A DNA stretch of 64,000 nucleotides from Salmonirosea aquatica (GTDB lineage Bacteria; Bacteroidota; Bacteroidia; Cytophagales; Spirosomataceae). Of this stretch, positions 49,449 to 60,091 are shown piece after piece. Location: NCBI RefSeq assembly GCF_009296315.1, contig NZ_WHLY01000002.1:5926501-5990500 (forward strand), read 5' to 3'. The position numbers were made by a program, and so were the translations under genes. The notes beneath the pieces were generated by a model. It ran no database searches, was not told where the DNA came from, and saw nothing but the letters and a program-made list of their open reading frames with translations. Position 1 is the first letter of the stretch; the number at the start of each line of letters is the position of its first letter.

Positions 49449-51434
49449 TCACTCTTCGTATTTCACTTCCATCGCTTTCATATTCTCTCCATCCTCCTCC
49501 ACCAGCACCGCCGTGAACATCCACTTGACGGGATTTTGCCAGTCACTCCTGAAACCTCCTACCGGAGCTTTGACCAGGATCCGGTTCCAGCCCCAGCCCC
49601 TTTGGAGACGGACGCGGATCGGCGCGCGGTATTCGTAACCTTCGTCTACGAGCGGAATTTCGGCGTGACCTTTCTGTCCCGCCCGAGCCCAACGGGGCGG
49701 TTCGATTAAGGTACCGTTGAGCCAGACTTTGCTCATGCGGTTGTCCCAAGCGCCCGGCGGTGGCGAGTCGGTGGCGGGGGAGCGGGAAAGGTTATTGAAA
49801 CCGACCCACAGCCCGGCGTCGCGCTCCGCGTCGGACCAAACCCGGGCGCGGGCATAGACCGTGCTGTTTGCGACGGGTTTTTCCAGCCAGCCCGTAGGTT
49901 CCGGAAACCACCAGTGCCGCAGATATACCGTCGCGCCGACCACTTCCGAAGTCCTGATTTCCGACCAGTCGTCCGTTAGTTCGGGGGTGAAGGTTCTAGC
50001 CAAATCGCCGCCGTTGTCATAGGGTTCAGTGATCCGCCATCGGATGTTCGACTGTCGGACGTAGGGAAAGGGCTTGTCCTGAAAATACAGTTTCTTATGG
50101 TCGAGCAGGCGGTGCTCGAATTCCTGAAAATTCCCGAATTCCTCGCTACCGGAAGTACCGATGCGCGTCGTTTCGCGGACTTGTCCGCCGCCGCGCCAGG
50201 CGCGCTCCGACCAGGCGAGCAGCGCCGGATAAACGGGGTTCTGCCGCAGAATGGCTTCTTGCGAGGCGACTCGGCGATCATTCCACACGCAGATGATGCC
50301 GCCGAGGTGGTCCGCGTCCCCCGTGCTTACGCTACAGGTTTTGTGATTGAAGATTTCGACCACACTCTCAAACGGATCATGATGGTTGAGGTACAGGTAC
50401 CTGGAATCCACACTGGGAATACCTTTGGTAGGCCGGGCCGAACCCATCCAAAGCTGACGGATGGCGGTTTTGGGCAAATTTCCGCCGGGATACCAACCGA
50501 TGACTTTCTTGCCGTGTTTCTCCACCAATGCCGCCATCTCAGGCAAAAATGCGGTGTTGGTAATTTTGACCTCGTCCCCGCCCAGGTGCAGGTACTTCAG
50601 GTCGAAGGTTTGGCAGAATTCCTCCAAAACCCCCTTCACGATTTTCATCCCTTCCACTGATTGCATCTCCACGCCCGTAGCCCGCCGAAAGGCCGCGCTG
50701 TGGCCGGGCATATCGAGTTCCGGCACCAAGGTGATGTACCGCGCCCGGCAAAAGTCGATCAACTCCTGCAGCTCTAGTTGGGTGTAGTACTGTCCGGCGT
50801 CGCGGGTCATGGTTTCGGGACGGGTCAGTTCGGGGTGGCGTTTGCTTTCCAGCCGCCAGGCTACGTCCTCGGTCAGGTGTAGGTGGAAAATGTTCAGTTT
50901 GTATAGTGCCATGAACTCGATCTGCTTTTTCAGAAAAGGCAACGACTGAAAATTGCGGCCCACATCGTGCATCAGCCCGCGCCAGGCGAAGGCCGGGTAG
51001 TCGGTGATGCGGCAGCCGGGAACCGCCTCGCTTTCGCGCACTAGTTGTCGAAGGGTTTGCAAACCGTTAAAAATTCCGTGGGGAGTGTTGGCTACTAGCT
51101 CGATGCGCTCGGAATCCACCAGAAGGCGGTAAGCTTCTTCAGGATACAATGGGGCTTCGACCTTGCCCAGTTTAACCGTAATTTGGCGGGTACTTTTGGG
51201 AGAAAATGTCCCCCCCTTTTCCTGTAAAAAAGCCTTAGCCTGCTCTGCCAATTGGTTCAGCTCAGGATCCAGACGGATGGAGTATCCGGCGTGAATCTGG
51301 AAGGATTCCTTCGTCCACTCGATTTGCTGAGGCTGGGGGATGAGGGCGGGCTGGGCCTGGGCATTCGGGTAGCGTATCGACCATAAAAGAAGCAACAACA
51401 TGCCTGCCAGAGGTTTTATGACTTCCTTTTTCAT
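49449..51434 (-). CDS. Beta-N-acetylhexosaminidase (GH20)
   Basis: 661 residues with a signal peptide (to about QAQ, residue 28). The GH20b domain is followed by the catalytic barrel: FAWRGLMHDVGRNF, HLHLTEDVAW, PELDMPGHSAAF and the catalytic pair HLGGDE (D287, E288). The last 150 residues form an accessory beta domain. It removes terminal GlcNAc or GalNAc from glycans after desialylation. It overlaps the transporter stop by 4 nt, which ties it to sialic-acid use. Confidence 0.93.
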   Translation of the reverse strand: MKKEVIKPLAGMLLLLLWSIRYPNAQAQPALIPQPQQIEWTKESFQIHAGYSIRLDPELNQLAEQAKAFLQEKGGTFSPKSTRQITVKLGKVEAPLYPEEAYRLLVDSERIELVANTPHGIFNGLQTLRQLVRESEAVPGCRITDYPAFAWRGLMHDVGRNFQSLPFLKKQIEFMALYKLNIFHLHLTEDVAWRLESKRHPELTRPETMTRDAGQYYTQLELQELIDFCRARYITLVPELDMPGHSAAFRRATGVEMQSVEGMKIVKGVLEEFCQTFDLKYLHLGGDEVKITNTAFLPEMAALVEKHGKKVIGWYPGGNLPKTAIRQLWMGSARPTKGIPSVDSRYLYLNHHDPFESVVEIFNHKTCSVSTGDADHLGGIICVWNDRRVASQEAILRQNPVYPALLAWSERAWRGGGQVRETTRIGTSGSEEFGNFQEFEHRLLDHKKLYFQDKPFPYVRQSNIRWRITEPYDNGGDLARTFTPELTDDWSEIRTSEVVGATVYLRHWWFPEPTGWLEKPVANSTVYARARVWSDAERDAGLWVGFNNLSRSPATDSPPPGAWDNRMSKVWLNGTLIEPPRWARAGQKGHAEIPLVDEGYEYRAPIRVRLQRGWGWNRILVKAPVGGFRSDWQNPVKWMFTAVLVEEDGENMKAMEVKYEE

Positions 51435-54042
51435 ACCTCATGAATCGTTAATCCCGCCAGCGGTTTCTTCGGCGAACTAAAAATCAAGCTGAACAGGTAC
51501 CCAAACAACAGACTTGATACTAGCCCGGTAAAGGCATACATCAGCAGGTTCAGACTGGTGTACTGGCTGATCCAGAATTGGAAAGCGCTGCTCAGCACCA
51601 GGCCGGCGACCACGCCGGGGCCATTGGCGCGGGTGGTAAAAATGCCCAGCATGAACACGCCCCCGATGCTACCCGTGAACAACCCCAGAATGACATTGAA
51701 CTGATCCCAGAGCGAATAAGCCTTCCACTGCGCCATCAGCAGCGCCACGACCATGCCGAAGACCCCGACCGTAAAAGTCACCCAGCGGGCGGTGCGGAGA
51801 TAGGTTTTCTCGGGTAGCCCGGGGGCAAAGGGGCGGAACAGGTCATTGGTGAATACCGTTGCCACGCAGTTGACGCTACCGTTGAGCGCCCCCATCGCTG
51901 CCGCGAAAATGGCCGTGATGACCAGTCCCGCGATACCGACGGGCAGTTCATTGACGATGAACCAGGGGTAAATGGTATCCTGGCTGTCGAGGGCAATGTT
52001 AACCATATTGGGCTGCTGCTGGTAGTAAAGGTAAAGGAGGGTACCGATGCTGAAAAAGATGATCGTCGAAGGCACGGTGAGCCAGGCGCCTAGCCGCAGG
52101 CTGTCCTCAGCGGACTTCTGGTCTTTGGTCGTCAGGTAGCGCTGCACGACGGTCTGGTCGGCCCCGTACTGGATCAGGTTGAGCGAAAAGCCGCCGATCA
52201 GTACCACCCAGAAGGTGGAACTCTGCCAATCGAAACTGAAATCGAAGACGGTGAGTTTGTCGTAGTTTTTCAGCGTTTGGTAGTGCGTCTGCCAGTCGCC
52301 TTCCAGCAAAAAAGGAATCAAAATTAGCGTCAAAATCGCCCCACCCAGCAGAATGATGACCTGTACCACCTCCGTCCAGATGACCGCCTCGATCCCCCAA
52401 GGACCGTATAAAAAATACTCACGGCGCTCATAATGACGATGCCCGTCACCACGTCAATGCCCGTTACAACCGACAGCGCGATGCTCGGCAGCAGCAGCAC
52501 GATGCCCATCCGGCCCAGTTGCAGCAAGATGTACAGCACCGCGCCCAAAAAGCGGGTGGGGTAGTTGAAGCGTTTTTCCAGGTACTCGTAGGCCGAGGTC
52601 GCGTTGATGCGGCGGTAAAAGGGGATGAAGTACCGGATGACGAACGGCATGACCATCACGATCGTCATCAGCAGGAAAAAGTAGGTCCAGTCCTTGGCGT
52701 AAGTCTTGGCCGGGATGCCGATGAACGTGATGGCGCTGAGCTTGGCCCCGAAAATACTCAGGCCCGTAGCCCAGCCGGGAATCTTCTCACCGCCCCGAAA
52801 AAAGTCGTCGGTCGAATGCTGGTGCCGCGAGGTCCACCAGCCGATAAAAATCATCAGCAGGAAATAAATGACCAGCACCGCATAATCGAGCCAGGAAAAG
52901 TAGGTTTTTTGCAACAAGGTACCCCGCCAGATTTTTGGGGTTCGTACGCCCGCTTTGATCTCGCCGCTGGGCAGGTAGATCTCATTTCCCCACCGAACCG
53001 CCGTGGTAGTCACCTGACCGGCACCTGGAAAATCATCCAAATGCGTCCAGCGGTCGGTGATGGTATTGTAAAATAAAACGGATCGCCCAAAGCCCGGATG
53101 GTTATTCAATAAGCGGCTTCTTCGCGCCAGTAGCGTGCCGGAATCAGGCGAAGCGGCCAGTCGGCGGTTGAGTGCCTCCACCCGCCGGAAGGTACTCCCG
53201 TCATCGCCGCTCACAACCAACAGGTAGGTCGAGCCTACCGCCAGCCCCGTTCCCGCCGAAAGGCCCGCACCCGGCAACGGCTGGCGCAGCTGCCAGGTTT
53301 GTTTCTTGATATCGTAGGCAAAACCTTTGGTATAAAAGGTACTGGGCGCGTCGGCATTGCGGCTTCTTCCCCCAAAAATAAAAAAAGAATCTCCGTCGCC
53401 GTTGGACTGAATGCCGCCCATCGCGTGCGACACCGCCACGGGCAGGTCGGGCAGTTTTTGCCAGCCCGCCGTAAGGTTGTTCAGATCCAGCGTCAGAAAA
53501 TCGGCTACGGTCTGGCCATCCCGTTCGCCACCCGCCAGGTAAAGCCGACCGTTGGCGAAAGCCAGCAGCGCGTTGCTCACAGGTTGGGGCAGGTCAGGCA
53601 GGGATTGGATTTCGATGGTCTTTTTCTCCGGATTCCAGTTGAGCCGGAAAACGGATTTCAAGGTACTTCCCTCGTTCTCGCCGCCTACGCACACCAGTCC
53701 GCCGGGTGTGGACACGCTGGCCCCGTACGCTACGGCTTGTGGCAACTGAATAGATACGGGAATGGCTTGCAGGGAATCACCCGATTTTCTAAATACAAAA
53801 ATATCATGCTGAAAAACCTTCTTGCCTCCCGACCAGGGTACCTTATCCGGGAAATTGGCTCCCCCCGCCACAATCAGCACCTCGTTATCGACTCCTACGA
53901 AAGCGCCCGCCACACCAGGGTTCGCTTTCCCGCCCACGTCGGGTAGTTGCCCGGCTTTTTGCCAGACAATCTGCTCCTCGGCTTGCTGAGACAAAGCGGG
54001 GAAAGCTAACAGGGCGATCAGAACGAATAGGGCTTTTTTCAT
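51431..54042 (-). CDS. Sialic-acid mutarotase fused to Na+/solute symporter, frame broken at a G5 run
   Basis: From ATG 54042 a signal peptide (MKKALFVLIALLAFPALSQ) leads into six Kelch-like blades (about 25-370; LIVAGGANFPDKVPW, LYLAGGERDGQTV, FFIFGGRSRNA) of the NanM mutarotase type. Then follow transmembrane helices of the SSS family (LDYAVLVIYFLLMIFIGWWTSR, GLSIFGAKLSAITFIG). The first frame ends after LGGSRRSS; the rest (IEAV..TEVVQVIILLGGAI.. and nine more helices) is one frame off beyond the five Gs (plus-strand C 52394-52398). With one added base the protein has 870 residues. It would equilibrate Neu5Ac anomers at the transporter mouth and import the sugar with sodium. Confidence 0.82.
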
Positions 54043-54187
54043 GGGCGTATTTTGGAAACGTTGGTTGAGTTGATCAAGGGTTAACAGAGGCAAATTTCGC
54101 CTTGCTTTGTCCCTGCTCTTGCGATTAGGAGAAACTTTGGCACTTTTTCCCTTCATGCCGTTGACCCTTGAACCTTTACTCTCAAAT

Positions 54188-55732
54188 TCAATACCCCGGC
54201 GTCTGCTTCAACTTCGGATCGCTGTTGAGCATGGATACCGAAATGGGCAACAGCAGTTTGTACGCCTGGGCGGGCATCAGGTACTTGGGATCGATGCGGT
54301 TGTAGACGTAGGCATCGCCCGCGCGGCGCTCCGCCCACCAGTAGCGGCCTTCCCCGATGAATTCGCGCTGGTATTCATCCAGAATAGCATTCAAATTTTC
54401 CGTGATAGAAGCCATCGTAAACGGCTTGAAATCCGGACCGTAGGCCCGCTTGCGGATGGCGTCGATCTCGGCCTTGGGACTTTCGCCTAACTTGGCTTTG
54501 GCCTCGGCCAACAGCAGCAACACATCGGCGTATCGGTAGATCGGAAAATCCGTATCATAAATTTGCGACGAGCTGATCGGGTCGGCGCGCCCCAGGAATT
54601 TGGTCAGGATTACTCCCCGCAGCGCGTAAGGTGCGCTGTTGTTGTGCAAGGTACGGAACGTAGCCGCGACCCGACTGTCGGACGGCGTCGAGCTAGTCAA
54701 TTGGGTAATCAAAGCGGGCGAAAGTCCTACGCGATTGGCACCGCCCACATAGGGGTAGGCCGACACGACGCTCACCGGATTTTCGGGATTGAAAATAAGG
54801 GTCGAACGTTGGGTCGTATTCACCAGAAAATTGCCGTAGCTACTCAGATTGGCCTGGTCTTTCTCATAGTTCAGGGCGAAAATAATTTCCTTATTGCCAT
54901 TTTCCTTTAAGGGATCGAAAATGTCGGCATAGTTGGGCAGCAAGGCGAACAACGGATTATCCCCCACTTCTTCCAGGGCGATTTTGGCGGTGGCGAAGTC
55001 GGTATTTCCGCCGCCCTGGTGGGTACCCGACCACAGGTACACATCGCCCTTGAGCGTCAGCGTGGCGGCGCGGTTCCAGTACACGCGCTTGTTGTTGGCG
55101 GGGTTGGAAGGCGTAGCGTAGGAAACCGTAGAACCGATCAGCGCCAGCGACGAGTCGATGTCGGCCTTAATTTGCTGCATGATCAGTTCGGGGGTAGCAC
55201 GCTCCTTGTACAGCGACGACAAATCACCAATTTCTTTGAGCGGCTCCGTCGTGAGGGGTACCCCGCCCCAGGTTCGCAGCATGTTGTAGTACACGTAGGC
55301 GCGGAGACCGAACATTTCGCCCCGGTAACGGTCGCGGGTGGCGGCGTCGAGGGGTGCCTTGGGAAATAGGGTAATCACTGTATTCACCCGATTGAGCAAG
55401 CCGTAAAATCCACCCCAGTTGCTCAACGGGGCGTTGGCCTCGCTGAAATCCTGCGCCCAGAATTGCCGGAAGGTACCGTCCTCGGATTCGGTAAAGATGC
55501 CGTTGGCCCAGATTTCCGAGCGCATTTCACCCAGCAAGAAGAGGGTACCCTGGTATCCGCGCAGACTGGCGTACACGCCATTGTACAAGGCGTAGGCCGA
55601 CGAAGCATCCGCCAGAATTACATTAGGATCGAGGCTCGTTTCGGGCCGTACCTCAGTCAACTTGTCCTTGCAAGCCGCTAATCCCATAAGCAGAGCAGTA
55701 GCGAAGAAGATGATATTTTTGATTGGTTTCAT
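54188..55732 (-). CDS. SusD-family outer-membrane glycan-binding lipoprotein
   Basis: 514 residues from ATG 55732. Lipobox MGLAAC (Cys20) and a TPR-rich alpha fold: SSAYALYNGVYASLRG, RGEMFGLRAYVYYNMLRTWGGVPL, LADADIDS-like repeats, RYADVLLLLAEAKAKLG and a final DEYQREFIGEGRYWWAERR. It caps the SusC barrel and binds sugar at the cell surface. By order and partners it corresponds to NanU of other Bacteroidota. It lies 107 nt after susC. Confidence 0.9.
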   Translation of the reverse strand: MKPIKNIIFFATALLMGLAACKDKLTEVRPETSLDPNVILADASSAYALYNGVYASLRGYQGTLFLLGEMRSEIWANGIFTESEDGTFRQFWAQDFSEANAPLSNWGGFYGLLNRVNTVITLFPKAPLDAATRDRYRGEMFGLRAYVYYNMLRTWGGVPLTTEPLKEIGDLSSLYKERATPELIMQQIKADIDSSLALIGSTVSYATPSNPANNKRVYWNRAATLTLKGDVYLWSGTHQGGGNTDFATAKIALEEVGDNPLFALLPNYADIFDPLKENGNKEIIFALNYEKDQANLSSYGNFLVNTTQRSTLIFNPENPVSVVSAYPYVGGANRVGLSPALITQLTSSTPSDSRVAATFRTLHNNSAPYALRGVILTKFLGRADPISSSQIYDTDFPIYRYADVLLLLAEAKAKLGESPKAEIDAIRKRAYGPDFKPFTMASITENLNAILDEYQREFIGEGRYWWAERRAGDAYVYNRIDPKYLMPAQAYKLLLPISVSMLNSDPKLKQTPGY

Positions 55733-55839
55733 TTTGATTTTTTTGGAAAAGGGGAGAATGGTGAAAAGGAGCGTTTTTCTTCGGTTAAAAGAAAGCTGAC
55801 TCAACAAAAAATCGAAGAAAAAGCATTATCAACTATCCA

Positions 55840-58800
55840 TTACAAAGTAGCGCTGACCCCCAGGGTCATCGTCCGGGGCAGGGGGTACTTGCCATTGTCG
55901 TAGCCGCCTACCTCGGGGAAGGTGCCCGAGTACCTGGTGATATACAGCAGATTGGAACCCGACATATACACTTTTAACCCCTTGATGCGATTTTTCAGGA
56001 TGGAGCTCAGGGCCTTGCCCGGTACTTCGTAGCTGAGCGTCACTTCGCGCATCATCAGGTAATCGCCCTTCTCCCAGAAATTGGCCGCCGGACTCCCCGA
56101 ACCCGCCCCGGTTTCGTAGTTGCGGCCGTAGTTGGCCCAGATATAACGGGGAAGGTCGGCGTCAGGATTCTCCGGCGTCCAGGTGTTTTTCACGTCTATG
56201 GGACTATTCTGCGAACCTTGCACCTGGCTCAGGCCCCGCATCCGAATTTGGTTCATCACCATATGCCCCAGGGCGTAGTCGAATTGCCCGAAGAGCGAGA
56301 AGCCTTTCCAGCCCAGCGCCGTGGAGCCCCCCCCACGAAGGTGGGGGTACTGCGGCCCACGTACACAAAATCGCGGGTGTCCAGCGTGTCGTTGGCGTCC
56401 AGGTCGCGCCAGCGGGCATCGCCCAGCTGCTTGATGCGCTTGTTGGTGGTGGGCAGGAAGAGGTTGGCCAGGTTGGCACGCGCGTCCAGGTCGCCCTGCG
56501 TTTTGTACACCCCATCAAAAATCGGGGCGTAGATTTCGTCGGTGCCCACGCGGTAGCCTTCCTGCAGCCCACCTACCCACTGGTAGGAATTGGTGGCGGG
56601 ATCAAAAACACGAACAGCACCTTGCCGGTTGCGTTCCAGGCCGTTGTCGAGAAGTTTTTTGGCAAACGTCCTGACGTGCGAGAAGTTGGCCGAAACGTCC
56701 AGGCTCAGTCCGTTTTCGTCCTGCGGGCGCAGCACATTCCCGCGCAATTCCAGCTCGAAGCCCCGGTTTTGCAGGGTGGCAAGGTTGGTCTGGTACGAGC
56801 TGAAACCCGTCCAGCCAGGGATGGCGATGCTCTGCAATTTGTCGTACACATCGCGCACGAAATAATCGGCGATGAGCGTCAGGCGGTTGCGCAGCAGACC
56901 CACATCCACGCCGAAGTTCAGGGTCGTGGTTTTCTCCCAGTTCAGGCGCGGATTCACGAAGTTGGTTTGTCCATAGGCTCCGATGCCATTGTACAATCCC
57001 AGGTTGTTGTACTGCTGCACGGTGCCGAAGTCGCCCGATGCCAGCGTGCCGTTCTGGCCCCAGCTTAGGCGCGTCTTGATGGTGGAAACGAAGTCGCTGA
57101 TCGTGGAATTGCGGAAGAAATCCTCGTTATGGAGATTCCAGCCGAACGAAAGGCCGGGGAACAGTGTGTAGCGGGCGTCCGGATTGGTAAGTTGAGAGGT
57201 ACCGTCGTAACGCAGATTGAGATTGACGAGGTACCTATTGTCGTAGTTATAGTTCACCCGGCCAATGGCTGAGGCGAAGCGGTTCCAGGAATCCACGCCC
57301 GACGAAGCCCGGGTTTCGATGTAAATGGCATTCGTCAAGTAGGGCAGCTCGTCCGACGCGCTGCCGATACCCGAACCGGATTGGTTGAACGATTTGAAAT
57401 TGAAATATTCCCCCCCGGCCAGCACATCAAAGGCATGTTTGCCAACATTGCGGGTGTACTGCAGGAAGCCATTGTAAGAATACTGTCCGGCCCGGTTGTT
57501 GGCAAAGCTGGAGGCCCGCGCCGCGTTCACGGCCCCGAAGGTACCGTTCTGGTAGAGTTTGTTAAAATTCTCGGCGTTGGTGTACCGTAGGAAGCCCGAA
57601 CCCGAGGCCAGTACCTTGAGGTGCTCGGTGAGGGAATAGGTCAGATTGATTGCGCCGGAAAAGCGCTGTTCCTGGGTGTTGCGGATAAACTTACCGTTCA
57701 GGTACTGCGGATTGCCCAGGCTGCCGCCGTCCACGCCGGGCAGAATCTCACCCGTAAGATCATCGGTCAAGCGGACGGTGGGGGCGATACCCGCAAAGCG
57801 CTGAATGATTCCCTCGTCGCCCGCAAGGTAGGACGGGTGACCGTTAGTGCTATACGCGGCGAGGTTCGTGGTGATTTTGAGATTTTTGCCTACGTTCAGT
57901 CCGCCATTGAAGTTCATATTAAAGCGCCTCAGGTCCGAACCGATCAGAATGCCCACATCCTTGATTCCGCCGAGCCCCAGGGCGAAAGTACCCTGCTCGT
58001 TGCCGCCGGAAAAGTTGACGTAATGCTCCTGCAAATTGCTTTGTTGCAAAATCAGGTCTTCCAACGCGCGCTGCGAGGTAGCACGGTACAGCAGGCTATC
58101 GGTCTGATTTGGGTTGAAGGGATTCTGATCCACCAGCAGATTCCACATCGGATCGCCGATGAGTTGCCGGTTGGCGTTGGTTACGCTCTGGGTGGAATAC
58201 AGCCCATTGGAACGGGTGAAACTGGAATTGGCCGCAAATCCCCACGAACCGTTGAGTTGGTTGCGGGTGTTGTTCATCTCGCTGGTATTGTTGTCGGCCT
58301 GGGCCAGCAGGAAGCGGTTTTTTAGCCCGATGCGGTTCCAGCGGATGTAGTCCTCGGCGCTCAAATATTGCAGTCCGTTGCGACGCACGTAGTTTGTGGC
58401 GTTGCGGTAAGTATAGGTCACCTGCGTACGCCCCTGCTTGCCCTTTTTAGTCGTCACCAGTACCACACCATTGCCCGCCCGCGCGCCGTAAATGGCCAGC
58501 GATGCGGCGTCTTTCAGTACATCCATCGACTCGATATCGGAAGGATTGATGCCGTACAGGCTGGGGACGATCACTCCGTCCACAACGAAGAGCGGCGAGC
58601 CCGTGCCGTTGAAGTTGGTGCCTCCGCGCAGGATCACCGTGGGGGTGGCCCCCGGCTGCCAGGTGTTCTGTTGCACCCGTACGCCAGCGGCGGTACCCTG
58701 GAGCAGCGTGGCGGCGTTGGTACGCGGTACCGATTTCATGACCTGCTCGTTGACGCTTGAAACCGAACCTGTCACGTCGCGGCGGCTCTGCTCACCGTAG

Positions 58801-59141
58801 CCGATCACGATCACCTCGTCGAGCAATTGGTTGTCTGGCAGCAAGTTCACGGTCAGGACACTTTGGTTGCCCACCGCGATTTCCTGCGACTGGTAGCCCA
58901 CGTAGCTGAATACCAATGTGGGGGCAGTTGGGGCGGTCAGGGTGAATTTTCCCTCGACGTCGGTGGTGGTACCCTGAGTGGTACCTTTTACTACCACGCT
59001 CACGCCGGGGAGTGGTTCACCATCGGCCATCACCGTCCCCTGGACGCTGTTTTGAGCCAAGGCAGCCGACATAGCCAGCGTGAAGGCAATAAGTAGGACA
59101 TAATGCCTCTTTTTAATACTTGTGATAATAGATTTATACAT
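55840..59141 (-). CDS. SusC-family TonB-dependent transporter, frame broken at a G8 run
   Basis: Signal peptide, carboxypeptidase-like domain (VQGTVMADGEPLPGVSVVVKG), TonB-box/plug region (DEVIVIGYGEQSRRDVTGSVSSV) and a 22-strand barrel. The first frame ends at 56256 after STPTFVGG; the last strands (KGFSLFGQFDYALGHMV, then MNQIRMRGLSQVQG to the stop at 55840) lie one frame off past the eight Gs (plus-strand C 56327-56334). One added base gives 1100 residues, normal for SusC. As written the barrel lacks its last strands and would not assemble. It corresponds by context to NanO. A promoter with an overlapping inverted repeat is just upstream. Confidence 0.85.
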
Positions 59142-59158
59142 AAGCTAGCTGGGTTTGA

Positions 59159-59202
59159 TTATTATGTATGATTTGACAAAGGTATTAAATTATACATAAT
59201 AA
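59159..59202. promoter_or_regulatory. Inverted-repeat operator between susC and the GntR gene
   Basis: TTATTATGTAT (59159-59169) is matched by ATACATAATAA (59192-59202), 11 bp each, perfect, 22 nt apart. The two halves flank the -7 box of the susC promoter, so a dimeric regulator bound there would block polymerase. The divergently encoded GntR/FadR protein is the natural candidate. Confidence 0.7.
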
Positions 59203-59206
59203 CAAA
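59177..59206 (-). promoter_or_regulatory. Promoter of the susC-to-nanA operon
   Basis: On the minus strand TTTG (59206-59203), an 18-nt spacer, and TACCTTTG (59184-59177) fit the Bacteroidota consensus. The start would lie near 59170, about 30 nt before the susC ATG. The right half of the inverted repeat lies within the spacer. Confidence 0.75.
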
Positions 59207-59312
59207 AAATACCGTATTTATTTTATTTTTAGGCTTCAAACTTTGCTTATTCTAATTACATAGCCTTTCTTTGCATTTTCAATTTGTATTAGATATTATT
59301 TAATAAAGAAAT

Positions 59313-60020
59313 ATGAACTACTCGAATATCCAAGGTGACCTGTTGGAGTCAGACAGTCAGTCGCTGGTGGATAAGGCCGAAAACAGCATTCTGGATTTAT
59401 TCAGCGCGCAACAGTACAAAGTGGGGGATGTAATTCCGAAGGAGATGGAACTGGCCGCCCAGCTGGGAGTGAGCCGGACGGTGGTACGCGAGGCAGTGTC
59501 GCGGCTGCGGATGCGGGGCCTGCTGGAAACGCGCCGCAAGCGCGGCACGGTCATCACGAATCCCGATGTGATGGGGTTGCTGGAGAAAAATCTCTACCCC
59601 GGCATCCTGGATGACGCCACGCTGCGCAATATTTTTGAACTGCGGATGGTGCTGGAAATCGGCATGGGCGACCTGATATTCGAACGGGTCACCCAGAACG
59701 ATATCGACGAACTCTACGCCATTGTCGAAAACGAACCGGCCAATGCTGAAGAAACTCTGTTCGATGTGAATCAGGAAGTAAAATTCCACGGGAAGCTGTA
59801 CCAGATCACGGGCAACGAAACCCTGGAACGCTTCCAGCAGATGCTCCTGCCCGTGTTTGAATATGTCCATGAGAGCGCCATCCTGCGGCGGCCCATCACC
59901 AACAAACGCTTCGTATCGCACCGGGGCCTGGTGGACGTGATCCAGCACGGCTCGCCCGAAACCTTCCGCAATGCCATGCGGAATCACTTTGAGAACCATT
60001 TCCAACGAATATTCAAGTAA
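59313..60020 (+). CDS. GntR-family (FadR/FCD) regulator of sialic-acid genes
   Basis: 235 residues. A winged HTH (IPKEMELAAQLGVSRTVVREAV, RMRGLLETRRKRGT) is followed by a helical FCD domain with the metal-binding pattern (FELRMVLEIGMGD, EVKFHGKLYQI, SHRGLVDVI, AMRNHFENHF). FadR-type NanR repressors of enterobacteria have this plan and are released by sialic acid. It is divergent from susC, followed by nanH after 71 nt, and probably binds the inverted repeat at 59159-59202. Confidence 0.88.
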   Translation: MNYSNIQGDLLESDSQSLVDKAENSILDLFSAQQYKVGDVIPKEMELAAQLGVSRTVVREAVSRLRMRGLLETRRKRGTVITNPDVMGLLEKNLYPGILDDATLRNIFELRMVLEIGMGDLIFERVTQNDIDELYAIVENEPANAEETLFDVNQEVKFHGKLYQITGNETLERFQQMLLPVFEYVHESAILRRPITNKRFVSHRGLVDVIQHGSPETFRNAMRNHFENHFQRIFK

Positions 60021-60091
60021 ACCCCGGATTTCGAATGCTGGAGTCCGGAGATGTACGATGTCCGGCATTCGATCTTGAAAACCAATTTTCC

